A stretch of 7,474 bases of DNA from an uncultured Peptococcaceae bacterium (GTDB taxonomy: Bacteria > Bacillota > Desulfotomaculia > Desulfotomaculales > Desulfallaceae), in assembly GCA_913064925.1 (NCBI GenBank), contig CAJYBN010000139.1, positions 1 to 7,474 of the forward strand, written 5' to 3'. Shown here piece after piece: positions 1 to 6,480 of the stretch. The notes beneath the pieces were generated by a model. It worked only from the letters and a program-made list of their open reading frames with translations, was not told where the DNA came from and made no database searches. The number at the start of each line of letters is the position of its first letter. Positions within the stretch are counted from its first letter, which is position 1. The position numbers and the translations under genes are program-made.

Positions 1-2
1 CC

Positions 3-71
3 CGCCAGGCCAACCTGGAGCACAAAAAGAAACTGGCCAGGATGATAGCCGGTATTGAACCGGATGAATAA
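3..71 (+). CDS. 3' end of an unidentified gene (partial)
   Basis: The window opens inside a reading frame that runs 22 codons to a TAA at 69-71. The tail is hydrophilic and charged, with a KKK run and an acidic end (IEPDE). It is read as coding because the frame stays open to the window edge and ends about 50 bases before a strong hairpin terminator pointing the same way. The other two + frames meet TGA stops at 43-45 and 56-58. Too little is present to name a family and none is recognised. Confidence 0.55.
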   Translation, partial: RQANLEHKKKLARMIAGIEPDE

Positions 72-123
72 ACAAGCCTGTTAATTAAATTGACCAATTG
101 CAAATAATTTCAATCTCTTAAAT

Positions 124-172
124 GCCATGGTTTTTATCATTTTTTAAAATTGTAAAAACCATGGCGGTTTTT
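124..172 (+). terminator. Rho-independent terminator between convergent genes
   Basis: A perfect 13-bp inverted repeat (124-136 with 153-165) encloses a 16-base loop and is followed by GG and a T-rich run (168-172, continuing TATTTATAT). The T-tract favours termination of the + strand gene ending at 71. The stem is symmetrical and lies 66 bases beyond the stop of the - strand deaminase gene, so it may also stop transcription from that side, although the tail in that direction (ATTTAAGAG) is weaker. Confidence 0.85.
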
Positions 173-230
173 ATTTATATTGTTACCGGAAATACCCTCG
201 CCCCCCGTTAGTGCATTGGCGTTAATTTGC

Positions 231-2006
231 TTAATCTGCAAATATGTTAACCACCCGGTGTTCCTTGGCCAGCCAGTACCCCCTGGCTAGCAGCCTGATG
301 GAAGGGATGGCGGTAAAAGTGATGGTGAACAGGGTTAACAGCGGATTTTCCCCCCGGCATCCCACAGCCCTGATGGCTTTTTCTAGCGATTCGATTCTGG
401 CGGCCACTTCCCTTCCGCTCAATTCGGAGATGGACCCAAAAATCGGAAGTGGGATCTCTTCCACCACCCGGCCGCCGGCGCAATAGACCATGCCGCCTCC
501 CAGTTCCCTGATCCGGTTTACCGCGGCGGCCATGTCATCATTACTGCAGCCGATTACCACCAGGTTACCCTCGTCGAAACTAAAGCTGCTGGCCAGGGCG
601 CCCCGGCTCAAACCGAAACCCTTGATCAACCCGGTGGTGCCGCGGCCGGTTCCGCTATACCTGTCAATAACCGCAACCTTGATGATGTCCTCGGCTACAG
701 GCAGAACAACTTCCCCGTCGACCACCGGTAAAGTTAAAACGCTTTCCCGGTTGACGATTCTGGTGATTAAATCCAAAACCCGCACTTTTACCTCCCGAGC
801 GCCGGCCGTAATGCGGAAGAAATCCGGCTGCACCGGGGGCAATTTGACGCACTGGTAGGCCTCAGCGGGGAAATCCGCCCTTGCCGGGGGCACCAGCATT
901 TTCCCGTCTCGGGCCACTGGTATTCCCTTGCAAATTACCAGCCGGGGCTCAATGGTTTTAAGATCGGGGATAATCACCAGGTCGGCGCATTTACCCGGGG
1001 CGATTCCGCCCAGATCACCATCCAGGTGGAAGTGTTCCGCCACGTTGAGGGTCGCCATACGGATGGCCGTTACCGGGTCCAGGCCCAGGTCAATCGCCTT
1101 TTGCACGATTTGATCCATATGGCCCTGGCTGATCAAAACGCCCGGCCAGATTCCGTCGGAAACCAAAATGGCCCTGCGCAGATCTATACCGAGATCAACC
1201 AGTGGCTTGATCACCGCTTCCAGTTCTTGACGCACCGAGCCCTCCCGGATCATGGTAAACAAGCCCATTTGCAATCTTTCTTTGACCTCTTCGGCGGTGA
1301 TGGGCTCGTGGCATGAATCGATGCCGTGGGCCGCCAGGGCCGCCAGTTTTCTGTTTCTGGCCCCCGCCCCGTGCCCCTCCACGGTTTTACCCAGGGCAAT
1401 GGCATATTCAATAATTTGCGCCAGTTCCTCACTGGAGTTCCCATTTAACAGATCGGGCCAGTAAATTTCTCCCAACCCCAGTATTTCCGGCAACTCCAGC
1501 AATTGCTTCATGCCGGACAGGTTAATGGCTTTTTGGTTGTCCCCGTAATTGGAGCAGAGAAAGGAAATTGTCGGCGCAGTGATAAAAAACCTCTGGGGCT
1601 GGCTTTGAATTTGCTTTAAGAAGGCCAGCACTCCCCGCGTTCCCATGGCGTTGGATGGGGAAGTGCATTCCGTGATGATAGTGGTGGTGCCATGGGGCAG
1701 GGACAGGCGTACAAACTCCTCGACTTTCATCCAGGCGTCCATGTGGATATGGCCGTCGATCAGGCCCGGTATCAACAGCTGCCCGCCGGCGTCGATCACC
1801 CTGGTTTCAGGCCCGGCGGGGAAATCTTGTTCCGGTCCCACATATGCAATCCTGTCGCCGGCGATGAGTACCTGGTAATTCTTCAGAACTTCGCCGGTAT
1901 AGACGTTCAACACGTGACCATTAGTTAAAATTATATCCGCCGGTTCCATGCCTAGGGCCACCCGGCCAAGTTGCTTGATCAGATTAGCTTTAAACGCGAT
2001 CCTCAT
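231..2006 (-). CDS. ade: Adenine deaminase-like amidohydrolase, divergent
   Basis: This 591-residue protein belongs to the adenine deaminase branch of the amidohydrolase superfamily. Classic members convert adenine to hypoxanthine and ammonia in purine salvage, in the cytoplasm, and are about 570-600 residues long. The order is an N-terminal beta-sandwich part (about 20-75), the metal-dependent barrel (about 76-345), then the adenine deaminase C-terminal domain (about 395-585). Visible metal-site residues are the H86-x-H88 pair after PGLIDG, E180 in LGLGE, H212 in EGHGAG, H233 in SCHEP and D284 in VSDG. It departs from the family consensus as I remember it: HIESSM reads HMDAWM (88-93), DPHEIANV reads ECTSPSNA (113-120), TDD reads SDG, and HDSHN in the C-terminal domain reads FDEGN (477-481). 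The substrate may therefore differ from adenine. The ATG at 2006 is chosen because AAAGGTAG lies just upstream. It is transcribed divergently from the acyl-CoA synthetase. Family membership is confident, exact activity is not. Confidence 0.88.
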   Translation of the reverse strand: MRIAFKANLIKQLGRVALGMEPADIILTNGHVLNVYTGEVLKNYQVLIAGDRIAYVGPEQDFPAGPETRVIDAGGQLLIPGLIDGHIHMDAWMKVEEFVRLSLPHGTTTIITECTSPSNAMGTRGVLAFLKQIQSQPQRFFITAPTISFLCSNYGDNQKAINLSGMKQLLELPEILGLGEIYWPDLLNGNSSEELAQIIEYAIALGKTVEGHGAGARNRKLAALAAHGIDSCHEPITAEEVKERLQMGLFTMIREGSVRQELEAVIKPLVDLGIDLRRAILVSDGIWPGVLISQGHMDQIVQKAIDLGLDPVTAIRMATLNVAEHFHLDGDLGGIAPGKCADLVIIPDLKTIEPRLVICKGIPVARDGKMLVPPARADFPAEAYQCVKLPPVQPDFFRITAGAREVKVRVLDLITRIVNRESVLTLPVVDGEVVLPVAEDIIKVAVIDRYSGTGRGTTGLIKGFGLSRGALASSFSFDEGNLVVIGCSNDDMAAAVNRIRELGGGMVYCAGGRVVEEIPLPIFGSISELSGREVAARIESLEKAIRAVGCRGENPLLTLFTITFTAIPSIRLLARGYWLAKEHRVVNIFAD

Positions 2007-2085
2007 ATCTACCTTTTACAGCAACACCCTTGGGCAAAAAACGTACTTGCCAAGAAGTTGCCTCTTTGTCCCCCTTTGTTTGGAT

Positions 2086-2091
2086 ATTATA
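2086..2091 (-). promoter_or_regulatory. Possible -10 box for the deaminase gene
   Basis: Read on the - strand this is an exact TATAAT, placed to start a transcript near 2079 and leave a leader of about 70 bases before the start codon at 2006. The -35 position is poor: GAATCT at 17-base spacing. It is the best candidate seen, but AT-rich DNA produces such boxes by chance. Confidence 0.3.
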
Positions 2092-2343
2092 AAGCTATTG
2101 GTGTTGCAAGATTCATACCTTGACTTGAAGGAGGCGGTAAAAACACAGGGCTATAAAATATTTTTCTTTATGATAAAAAGAATAAAAATAATCCTGTTAA
2201 CTATTTAAACAAATATGTTAAAAAGGTTAACAACATTTAGAATATTTTATTTATTAAAGTAAGACTTATTTCTATTTCTTGAAATTGCCCAACTTATATA
2301 AACAGGCATTTTATTATTTATTTTTAACCCCCCAATAATGTCG

Positions 2344-2363
2344 GGTATAAATAGGTATAAATA
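2344..2363. repeat. Perfect 10-bp tandem duplication GGTATAAATA
   Basis: Two adjacent identical copies occupy 2344-2353 and 2354-2363. Each carries a TATAAA that could act as a -10 element toward the + strand synthetase gene, and the 10-bp period puts both on the same face of the helix. No good -35 is visible for either copy, so a role as promoter or operator is unproven. It may be simple slippage. Confidence 0.6.
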
Positions 2364-2390
2364 TTGCATTATTACACTTAAAGTTAAAAA

Positions 2391-2504
2391 GCGCCCGGGC
2401 GGCTAAATTTGTATATCAGCGGGAGGTGGAAGCTTCAGCTTCGGAAATGCAAAAACAAGCCGGTAGTGGTTTTGGTAGCTGCGTCAATCGCGGTCCCAAG
2501 CAAT
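2391..2504 (+). other. GC-richer island, possible gene remnant or structured leader
   Basis: This stretch stands out from the AT-rich DNA before it. One frame is open from about 2352 to a TAA at 2502-2504, with no ATG until MQKQAG (19 codons, from about 2445). A GGGAGGTGG run near 2420 resembles a ribosome site, but lies too far from that ATG. A GTG inside this run could also open the frame. A small hairpin (GAAGC-TTCA-GCTTC) lies near 2429-2443. I recognise neither the peptide nor an RNA family. It could be the remnant of a deleted gene's C-terminus or part of the synthetase leader. Low confidence in any function. Confidence 0.25.
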
Positions 2505-2590
2505 AAAAAGCGGAGAAGTTGAGAACACCCGGGTATTTCACGCAGTTGATCGTTGACTAATTAAAATATGTCATATGAGGTGAGTCCACA

Positions 2591-4210
2591 ATGATGGAAT
2601 ATCCCCTTTTGTTAAAAACAATTTTGTATCATGCCAAAACTGTTTACCCCAAGAAAGAAATTGTTTCCCGAGATTTCTCTGGAATGTTCAGGTATAATTA
2701 CGGAACTCTGTATAAAAGAGTATGCCGGTTGGCAAATGCTTTGAAAAAATTGGATATCCAACCAGGCGACAAAGTGGCCTCCTTTGCCTGGAACAACCAC
2801 CGCCACCTAGAACTTTATTTCGCCGTTCCTAGTTATGGGGCCGTGTTGAACACCGTTAATATTCGCCTGTTCCGGGAACATCTCATCCATTGCATTAACT
2901 TTGCGGAAAACAAGGTGATCTTTATCGATGAAGACCTAATACCGGCAATAGAAGATATCCGGGAAAAGCTCACCACCATCAAGGCTTATGTTATAATGAC
3001 CGATAAGCCGGAGTTACCTCAAACTACACTTGCTCCTGTTTATTCCTACGAAGAATTGATTAAGGACGAACCGGACGATTACCAGTTCCCTTACCTGGAC
3101 GAGTGGTCCCCGGCGATAATGGCTTATACGACGGCTACTACCGGTTTCCCCAAAGGTGTAGTTTATACCCACCGCGGTTTATACCTCCTTTCCCTGTCAC
3201 TTTTGGCCGGTGAGTACGGCACTACCGAAAGAGATGTTGTGATGCCCATTGTACCTATGTTTCATGTCAACGCCTGGTGCAGGCCTTTTGCCGATACTTT
3301 TGTGGGGGCCAAGCAGGTTCTACCGGGGAGCAGGCCCCAGCCACAGGATTTGTGTGAATTAATCCACCGAGAAAGGATTACCATCGCCGCCGGCGTGCCG
3401 ACCATATGGATGGGCATATTAAACCACGTGCTGCAAAATCCGAACAAGTACGATTTTAGCTGTATCAGGTATTTGGTTTCCGGCGGGGCCGCCATGCCGG
3501 CCAAGCTGACAGAAGAATACGAGAAAAAGCTGGGGGTAACCCTCTTACAGGGTTACGGGCAAACGGAAACTTCTCCGGTTACGCTGATGTGTTATCCGAA
3601 AAGCTATCTTGAGGATCTGCCCGAACCCGAAAAGTATCAGCTGCGCGCCAAGACGGGATTGTTGATACCGGGACTGGAAATGAAAATAATCAATGACAAG
3701 GGCAAAGAGGTAAAGCATGACGGCAAGGAAATGGGCGAACTGCTCTTTAAGGGTCCCTGGGTAATCAAGGAATATTATAAAGACCCGGAAAAAACAAAAG
3801 AGTCTTTTATCGATGGCTGGTTTAGAACAGGTGACATTGTTACCATTGACGAAGAGGGATATGTTCAGGTCATGGACCGCACCAAGGATTTAATTAAGAG
3901 CGGCGGGGAGTGGATTTCCTCGGTGGACCTGGAAAACCATCTCATGGGACACCCCGCCGTGGCCGAGGCGGCGGTCATCGGCATTCATCACGAAAAATGG
4001 CAGGAAAGGCCGCTGGCCTGCGTGGTGTTAAAGCCGGAGGCACGGGGCAAGGTAAGCAAGGAAGAATTGAAAGACTTCTTACGGGGAAAGGTTGCCAGCT
4101 GGTGGCTGCCCGATGACATTATTTTTATTAATGAGATACCCAAGACCAGCGTAGGCAAATTTTCCAAGCGGGTATTAAGACAGCTCTACCAAGAGGGGAA
4201 ACTGCAATAA
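2591..4210 (+). CDS. AMP-forming medium/long-chain acyl-CoA synthetase, AlkK type
   Basis: This 539-residue ANL-superfamily enzyme is expected to activate a fatty acid with ATP to an acyl-adenylate and then transfer the acyl group to CoA, releasing AMP and pyrophosphate, in the cytoplasm. Motifs in order are the P-loop A3 at 179-189 (YTTATTGFPKG), PMFHVNAW near 222-229, A5 GYGQTET at 321-327, A7 WFRTGD at 410-415, the hinge D429-R430, SGGEWISS at 437-444, and A10 PKTSVGK ending in the predicted catalytic K523. PMFHVNAW and SGGEWISSVDLEN are typical of the AlkK/medium-chain group as I remember it. The P-loop is unusual, with TTATTG where most relatives have TSGTTG. GAGGTGAG at 2577-2584 supports the ATG at 2591; a second ATG follows directly. 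The gene diverges from the deaminase, and a terminator-like hairpin follows. Chain-length preference cannot be read from sequence, and short or aromatic acids remain possible. Confidence 0.9.
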   Translation: MMEYPLLLKTILYHAKTVYPKKEIVSRDFSGMFRYNYGTLYKRVCRLANALKKLDIQPGDKVASFAWNNHRHLELYFAVPSYGAVLNTVNIRLFREHLIHCINFAENKVIFIDEDLIPAIEDIREKLTTIKAYVIMTDKPELPQTTLAPVYSYEELIKDEPDDYQFPYLDEWSPAIMAYTTATTGFPKGVVYTHRGLYLLSLSLLAGEYGTTERDVVMPIVPMFHVNAWCRPFADTFVGAKQVLPGSRPQPQDLCELIHRERITIAAGVPTIWMGILNHVLQNPNKYDFSCIRYLVSGGAAMPAKLTEEYEKKLGVTLLQGYGQTETSPVTLMCYPKSYLEDLPEPEKYQLRAKTGLLIPGLEMKIINDKGKEVKHDGKEMGELLFKGPWVIKEYYKDPEKTKESFIDGWFRTGDIVTIDEEGYVQVMDRTKDLIKSGGEWISSVDLENHLMGHPAVAEAAVIGIHHEKWQERPLACVVLKPEARGKVSKEELKDFLRGKVASWWLPDDIIFINEIPKTSVGKFSKRVLRQLYQEGKLQ

Positions 4211-4281
4211 CTGGTGGAAGCTTAATATTCTCATTCGAAATATCCGGGAAACCTTTTAAAAAGTTTAGATAACTGCTTGTC

Positions 4282-4302
4282 GCTCGTTTATTCGGGCTTT
4301 TT
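4282..4302 (+). terminator. Probable Rho-independent terminator after the first synthetase
   Basis: GCTCG (4282-4286) pairs with CGGGC (4293-4297), including one T-G wobble, across the six-base loop TTTATT, and is followed at once by five T's (4298-4302). The stem is short at 5 bp, but position and T-tract fit a terminator 72 bases past the synthetase stop. This argues against simple read-through into the second synthetase. Confidence 0.5.
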
Positions 4303-4309
4303 ATTGATG

Positions 4310-4337
4310 TTTACAATGTTAACAATAATGTTTAAAT
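4310..4337 (+). promoter_or_regulatory. Weak candidate promoter for the second synthetase
   Basis: TTTACA (4310-4315) and TTAAAT (4332-4337) are separated by 16 bases and match the sigma-A boxes at 5 and 4 positions. It sits after the probable terminator and about 120 bases before the next start codon, and a TGTTAACA palindrome (4317-4324) lies between the boxes. The region is AT-rich, so chance matches are likely. Confidence 0.25.
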
Positions 4338-4381
4338 ATTAAAATGATTTATATTAAGCGATTACTTGATTGCATTAAAAC

Positions 4382-4399
4382 TCGGGCCATTTGGCCCGG
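4382..4399 (+). other. GC-rich hairpin in the leader of the second synthetase
   Basis: CGGGCC (4383-4388) pairs perfectly with GGCCCG (4393-4398) across the loop ATTT, with a further T-G pair outside it. TAATTTTGC follows, a weak T-tract. It could be a second terminator for the first synthetase or an attenuator or stability element ahead of the second, whose start is 57 bases downstream. Confidence 0.5.
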
Positions 4400-4455
4400 T
4401 AATTTTGCATTAATTGCATTATATTTAATCAAACAATTATTAAGGAGAGATCAAC

Positions 4456-6144
4456 ATGAATACTGCTCACTTTAAATTTTGGCCCAAAAGACTACCCTAC
4501 GAGCTGGACTACCCCCAAGTGCCCCTTTTTGAATTCCTGGAAACATCAGCGCGTCGCTATCCGGACAAACCGGCGCTGATTTACTATGGAAAGCGGATCA
4601 GCTACCGGGAATTGTGGGAGGCGGTGGAAAGGACGGCTACGGCTCTGTACGACATGGGCATCCGGAAGGGAGACAGGGTGGCCCTATATCTCCAAAACAC
4701 CCCGCACTTTATTATCGGCTACTTTGGCATCATGCGGGCCAACGCCGTGGTGGTGCCTATCAATCCCATGCTTACGGAACACGAGCTGAAAGTGCTGCTG
4801 GACGACAGCGGCACCACCGTGCTCATAACCACCTCGGACATTTACGGCCGGGTACGGAACATCCGGGCGGAAACCGGGCTGCAGGAAGTCATTGTAGGGG
4901 AATATTCCGATTATTTGCCGGAGGAACCGGAACTTCCAGTACCCGGTCCCATGCAAACTACAGTTGCACTGGAAGACACGCCCCGCCGGTGGTTGGAAAC
5001 GCTGAACGCATATGCGCCGGCTCCCCCGGCCGTAGAAGTGACCACCGATGATATGGCCATGCTCCCTTATACCTCGGGTTCAACCGGCATACCCAAGGGG
5101 TGCATCCATACCCACGCTACCATTATTTCCAATACAGTCAGTTCAGCGGTCTGGCATAATATGGTTTCCAGCGGAATAGCGCTGGCAACCCTGCCGTTAT
5201 TCCACGTCACGGGGTTAATCCACAGCATGCTTGCCCCCATTTATGTCGGGGGAACAATCGTGCTGCTCACCCGGTGGGACCGAGAGGCCGCCCTCACCGC
5301 CATTGAAAAATACCGCTGCACGGTTTGGACCAACATCACCACCATGGTGGTGGATATATTGAACCACCCGGACATTGCTAAACGCGACCTGAGTTCCCTC
5401 ATGATTATGGGGGGCGGCGGCGCCCCGCTGCCCGAAGCGGTGGGCCAAAAACTGTATGAGCTTACGGGTCTCAAGTATGTTGAAGGTTACGGGATGACCG
5501 AAACCATCTCGCAAACCCACTTTAACCCCCCGGACCGGCCCAAGCTGCAGTGTATCGGCATACCGGATTTCGGTGTGGATGCAAGAATAATTGACCTGGA
5601 TACGGGTGAGGAATTGCCCCCGGGCCGGGAAGGAGAGCTCATCGTCAGCGGTCCCGAGGTGATGAAGGGTTACTGGAACCGGCCTAAGGATAACGAGGAA
5701 GCCTTCATAGAAAAAGAAGGCAAAAGGTTTTTGCGCACCGGCGATATTTGCAAAATGGACGAAGAAGGATATTTCTACATTGTGGACCGGAGCAAGCGCA
5801 TGATCAACGCGGCCGGGTTCAAGGTATGGCCCACGGAGGTGGAGGCCGTCCTGTACAAGCACCCCGCGGTGGCCGAGGTCTGCGTGGTAGGGGTTCCCGA
5901 CCCGGTGCGGGTGGAAAACGTTAAGGCGTTCGTGGTTTTGCGCCAGGAATACCAGGGCAAGATCACCGAGGAGGATTTCATCAACTGGGCCAAGGAAAAC
6001 ATGGCTGCCTACAGGTACCCGCGCATTGTGGAATTCGTATCCCAGCTGCCTAAAAGCGGTACGGGTAAGATTCAATGGAAACAGCTGCAGCAGATGGAAA
6101 AGGAAAGGATAGCTAAGGATGGTTATTACTGGATGAAAAAGTAG
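4456..6144 (+). CDS. AMP-forming long-chain fatty acid CoA ligase, FadD-like
   Basis: This 562-residue ANL enzyme is predicted to make acyl-CoA from a fatty acid, ATP and CoA, with AMP and pyrophosphate as products, feeding beta-oxidation or lipid synthesis. Motifs are canonical: A3 P-loop YTSGSTGIPKG at 205-215, PLFHVTG at 247-253, A5 GYGMTET at 344-350, A7 FLRTGD at 425-430, hinge D444-R445 followed by SKRMINAAGFKVWP (446-459), and A10 PKSGTGK with predicted catalytic K538. The INAAGFKVWP stretch is typical of long-chain acyl-CoA ligases. AAGGAGAG (4442-4449) six bases before the ATG fixes the start. It resembles the upstream synthetase only at the level of the superfamily motifs and looks richer in GC, so a recent tandem duplication is unlikely. 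A terminator-like hairpin and its own leader precede it. Substrate chain length is not determined. Confidence 0.9.
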   Translation: MNTAHFKFWPKRLPYELDYPQVPLFEFLETSARRYPDKPALIYYGKRISYRELWEAVERTATALYDMGIRKGDRVALYLQNTPHFIIGYFGIMRANAVVVPINPMLTEHELKVLLDDSGTTVLITTSDIYGRVRNIRAETGLQEVIVGEYSDYLPEEPELPVPGPMQTTVALEDTPRRWLETLNAYAPAPPAVEVTTDDMAMLPYTSGSTGIPKGCIHTHATIISNTVSSAVWHNMVSSGIALATLPLFHVTGLIHSMLAPIYVGGTIVLLTRWDREAALTAIEKYRCTVWTNITTMVVDILNHPDIAKRDLSSLMIMGGGGAPLPEAVGQKLYELTGLKYVEGYGMTETISQTHFNPPDRPKLQCIGIPDFGVDARIIDLDTGEELPPGREGELIVSGPEVMKGYWNRPKDNEEAFIEKEGKRFLRTGDICKMDEEGYFYIVDRSKRMINAAGFKVWPTEVEAVLYKHPAVAEVCVVGVPDPVRVENVKAFVVLRQEYQGKITEEDFINWAKENMAAYRYPRIVEFVSQLPKSGTGKIQWKQLQQMEKERIAKDGYYWMKK

Positions 6145-6213
6145 CCCGTTTAACTTTGATTTTAACAAATATTTCAAGTTATATTTTGCCCGCTATTTAC
6201 GGCGGGCTACTTT
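6138..6213. repeat. Inverted repeats with two exclusive pairings at the end of the synthetase
   Basis: Segment A (6138-6148, AAAGTAGCCCG), which contains the synthetase stop codon, is a perfect 11-bp inverted repeat of segment C (6203-6213). Between them segment B (6188-6193, GCCCGC) repeats the core of A and pairs with 6202-6207, overlapping C, to form a 6-bp hairpin with an 8-base loop. C can therefore join A or B but not both. TTTCTG follows, not a clean T-tract. It most likely acts as a terminator or mRNA 3'-end structure for the synthetase. A switch-like role is speculation. Confidence 0.55.
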
Positions 6214-6370
6214 CTGTCAGAAATCCGTTGCCACATAAACTATTCCCCAACGCCCTCTCGCTGGTACCGGTCCATATGGAAGCCAGACCCAGGTCGCGCA
6301 CAATACGCTCCACGGGAAATAAGTTGGTGTAAACGATGCCGCCCATGACTTTGCATTGAGTTTCTGTAAT
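6197..6370 (-). pseudogene. Relic of an acyl-CoA dehydrogenase C-terminus
   Basis: On the - strand, bases 6370 down to 6257 translate to a stretch reading ITETQCK, then VMGGIVYTNLFPVERIVRD, then LASIWTGTSE. This matches the conserved C-terminal part of acyl-CoA dehydrogenases, remembered as VMGGIGYTNxxPVERxxRD followed by IxxGTxE. The frame has no supported start: the only ATG (6346) lacks a ribosome site, and a TAG upstream at 6430-6428 limits it. After TGTSE the similarity ends and a TAA at 6199-6197 closes it. An intact enzyme has about 380 residues, so roughly 10% survives. The upstream part is missing, cut off where the adk promoter and gene now lie. In beta-oxidation this enzyme would act just after the neighbouring synthetases. 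Family assignment is from memory but the motif run is long. Confidence 0.72.
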
Positions 6371-6405
6371 TTCCCACAGTAATAAAACCTGCGGAACGTT
6401 ACGTA

Positions 6406-6434
6406 TTTTCAGTGCTCGATATAAATGCTATAAT
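6406..6434 (+). promoter_or_regulatory. Sigma-A promoter of adk
   Basis: An exact TATAAT (6429-6434) is preceded by TGC, an extended -10 element, and TTTTCA (6406-6411) lies 17 bases upstream, matching TTGACA at four positions. Transcription would start near 6441, giving a leader of about 40 bases that includes the ribosome site and the TTG start codon of adk. This is the best promoter in the window. Confidence 0.75.
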
Positions 6435-6464
6435 GTGTACAAGTTGATTATTTATGTACCGTGC

Positions 6465-6472
6465 GAGGAGGG
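6465..6472 (+). promoter_or_regulatory. Ribosome binding site that decides the adk start
   Basis: GAGGAGGG ends 8 bases before TTG at 6481, an ideal distance. It lies only 2 bases before the ATG at 6475 and downstream of the ATG at 6454, so neither of those fits it. The TTG start also yields the usual N-terminus of the family, MKLLIMGPPGAGKGTQ. Confidence 0.75.
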
Positions 6473-6480
6473 AGATGTTT

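Larger units (their letters stand above)
2007..2590. other. Divergent intergenic region, 584 bases, mostly AT-rich
   Basis: No convincing intact gene lies here. Bases 2140-2390 are strongly AT-rich, and 2391-2550 are visibly GC-richer. A perfect TATAAT in the - strand direction occupies 2091-2086, about 80 bases upstream of the deaminase start, but no good -35 box sits 16-18 bases behind it. On the + strand a TAAAAT at 2562-2567 lies just before the synthetase ribosome site, also without a clear -35. GTTAAC palindromes occur at 2196-2201 and 2226-2231. I recognise no known riboswitch. Confidence 0.7.

Noticed and set aside
1948..2208. An 86-codon + strand frame across the deaminase start and intergenic DNA
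   Set aside because: It begins inside the deaminase gene on the opposite strand and ends in AT-rich Lys/Ile codons. No ribosome site or domain is seen.
2196..2231. Two GTTAAC palindromes 30 bp apart as possible operator sites
   Set aside because: GTTAAC also occurs inside the deaminase gene and in the 4211-4455 gap. Six-base palindromes of this kind are expected in AT-rich DNA, and no longer operator consensus is formed.
2400..2510. Possible SAM-I riboswitch, because ATCAGCGGGAGGTGG resembles its first helix
   Set aside because: The conserved GAAACCCGGCAACC part and the matching helices do not follow, so the likeness is limited to a few bases.
4614..5051. A 145-codon + strand frame inside the second synthetase
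   Set aside because: It is out of frame with a gene having every expected ANL motif, and its translation is a low-complexity mixture of Gly, His and Arg.
5215..6177. A 320-codon open frame on the - strand, opposite the second synthetase
   Set aside because: It lies almost wholly over the well-supported synthetase gene, whose motifs are all in the other strand. The translation is rich in His, Val and Leu with no recognisable domain. This is a composition shadow.
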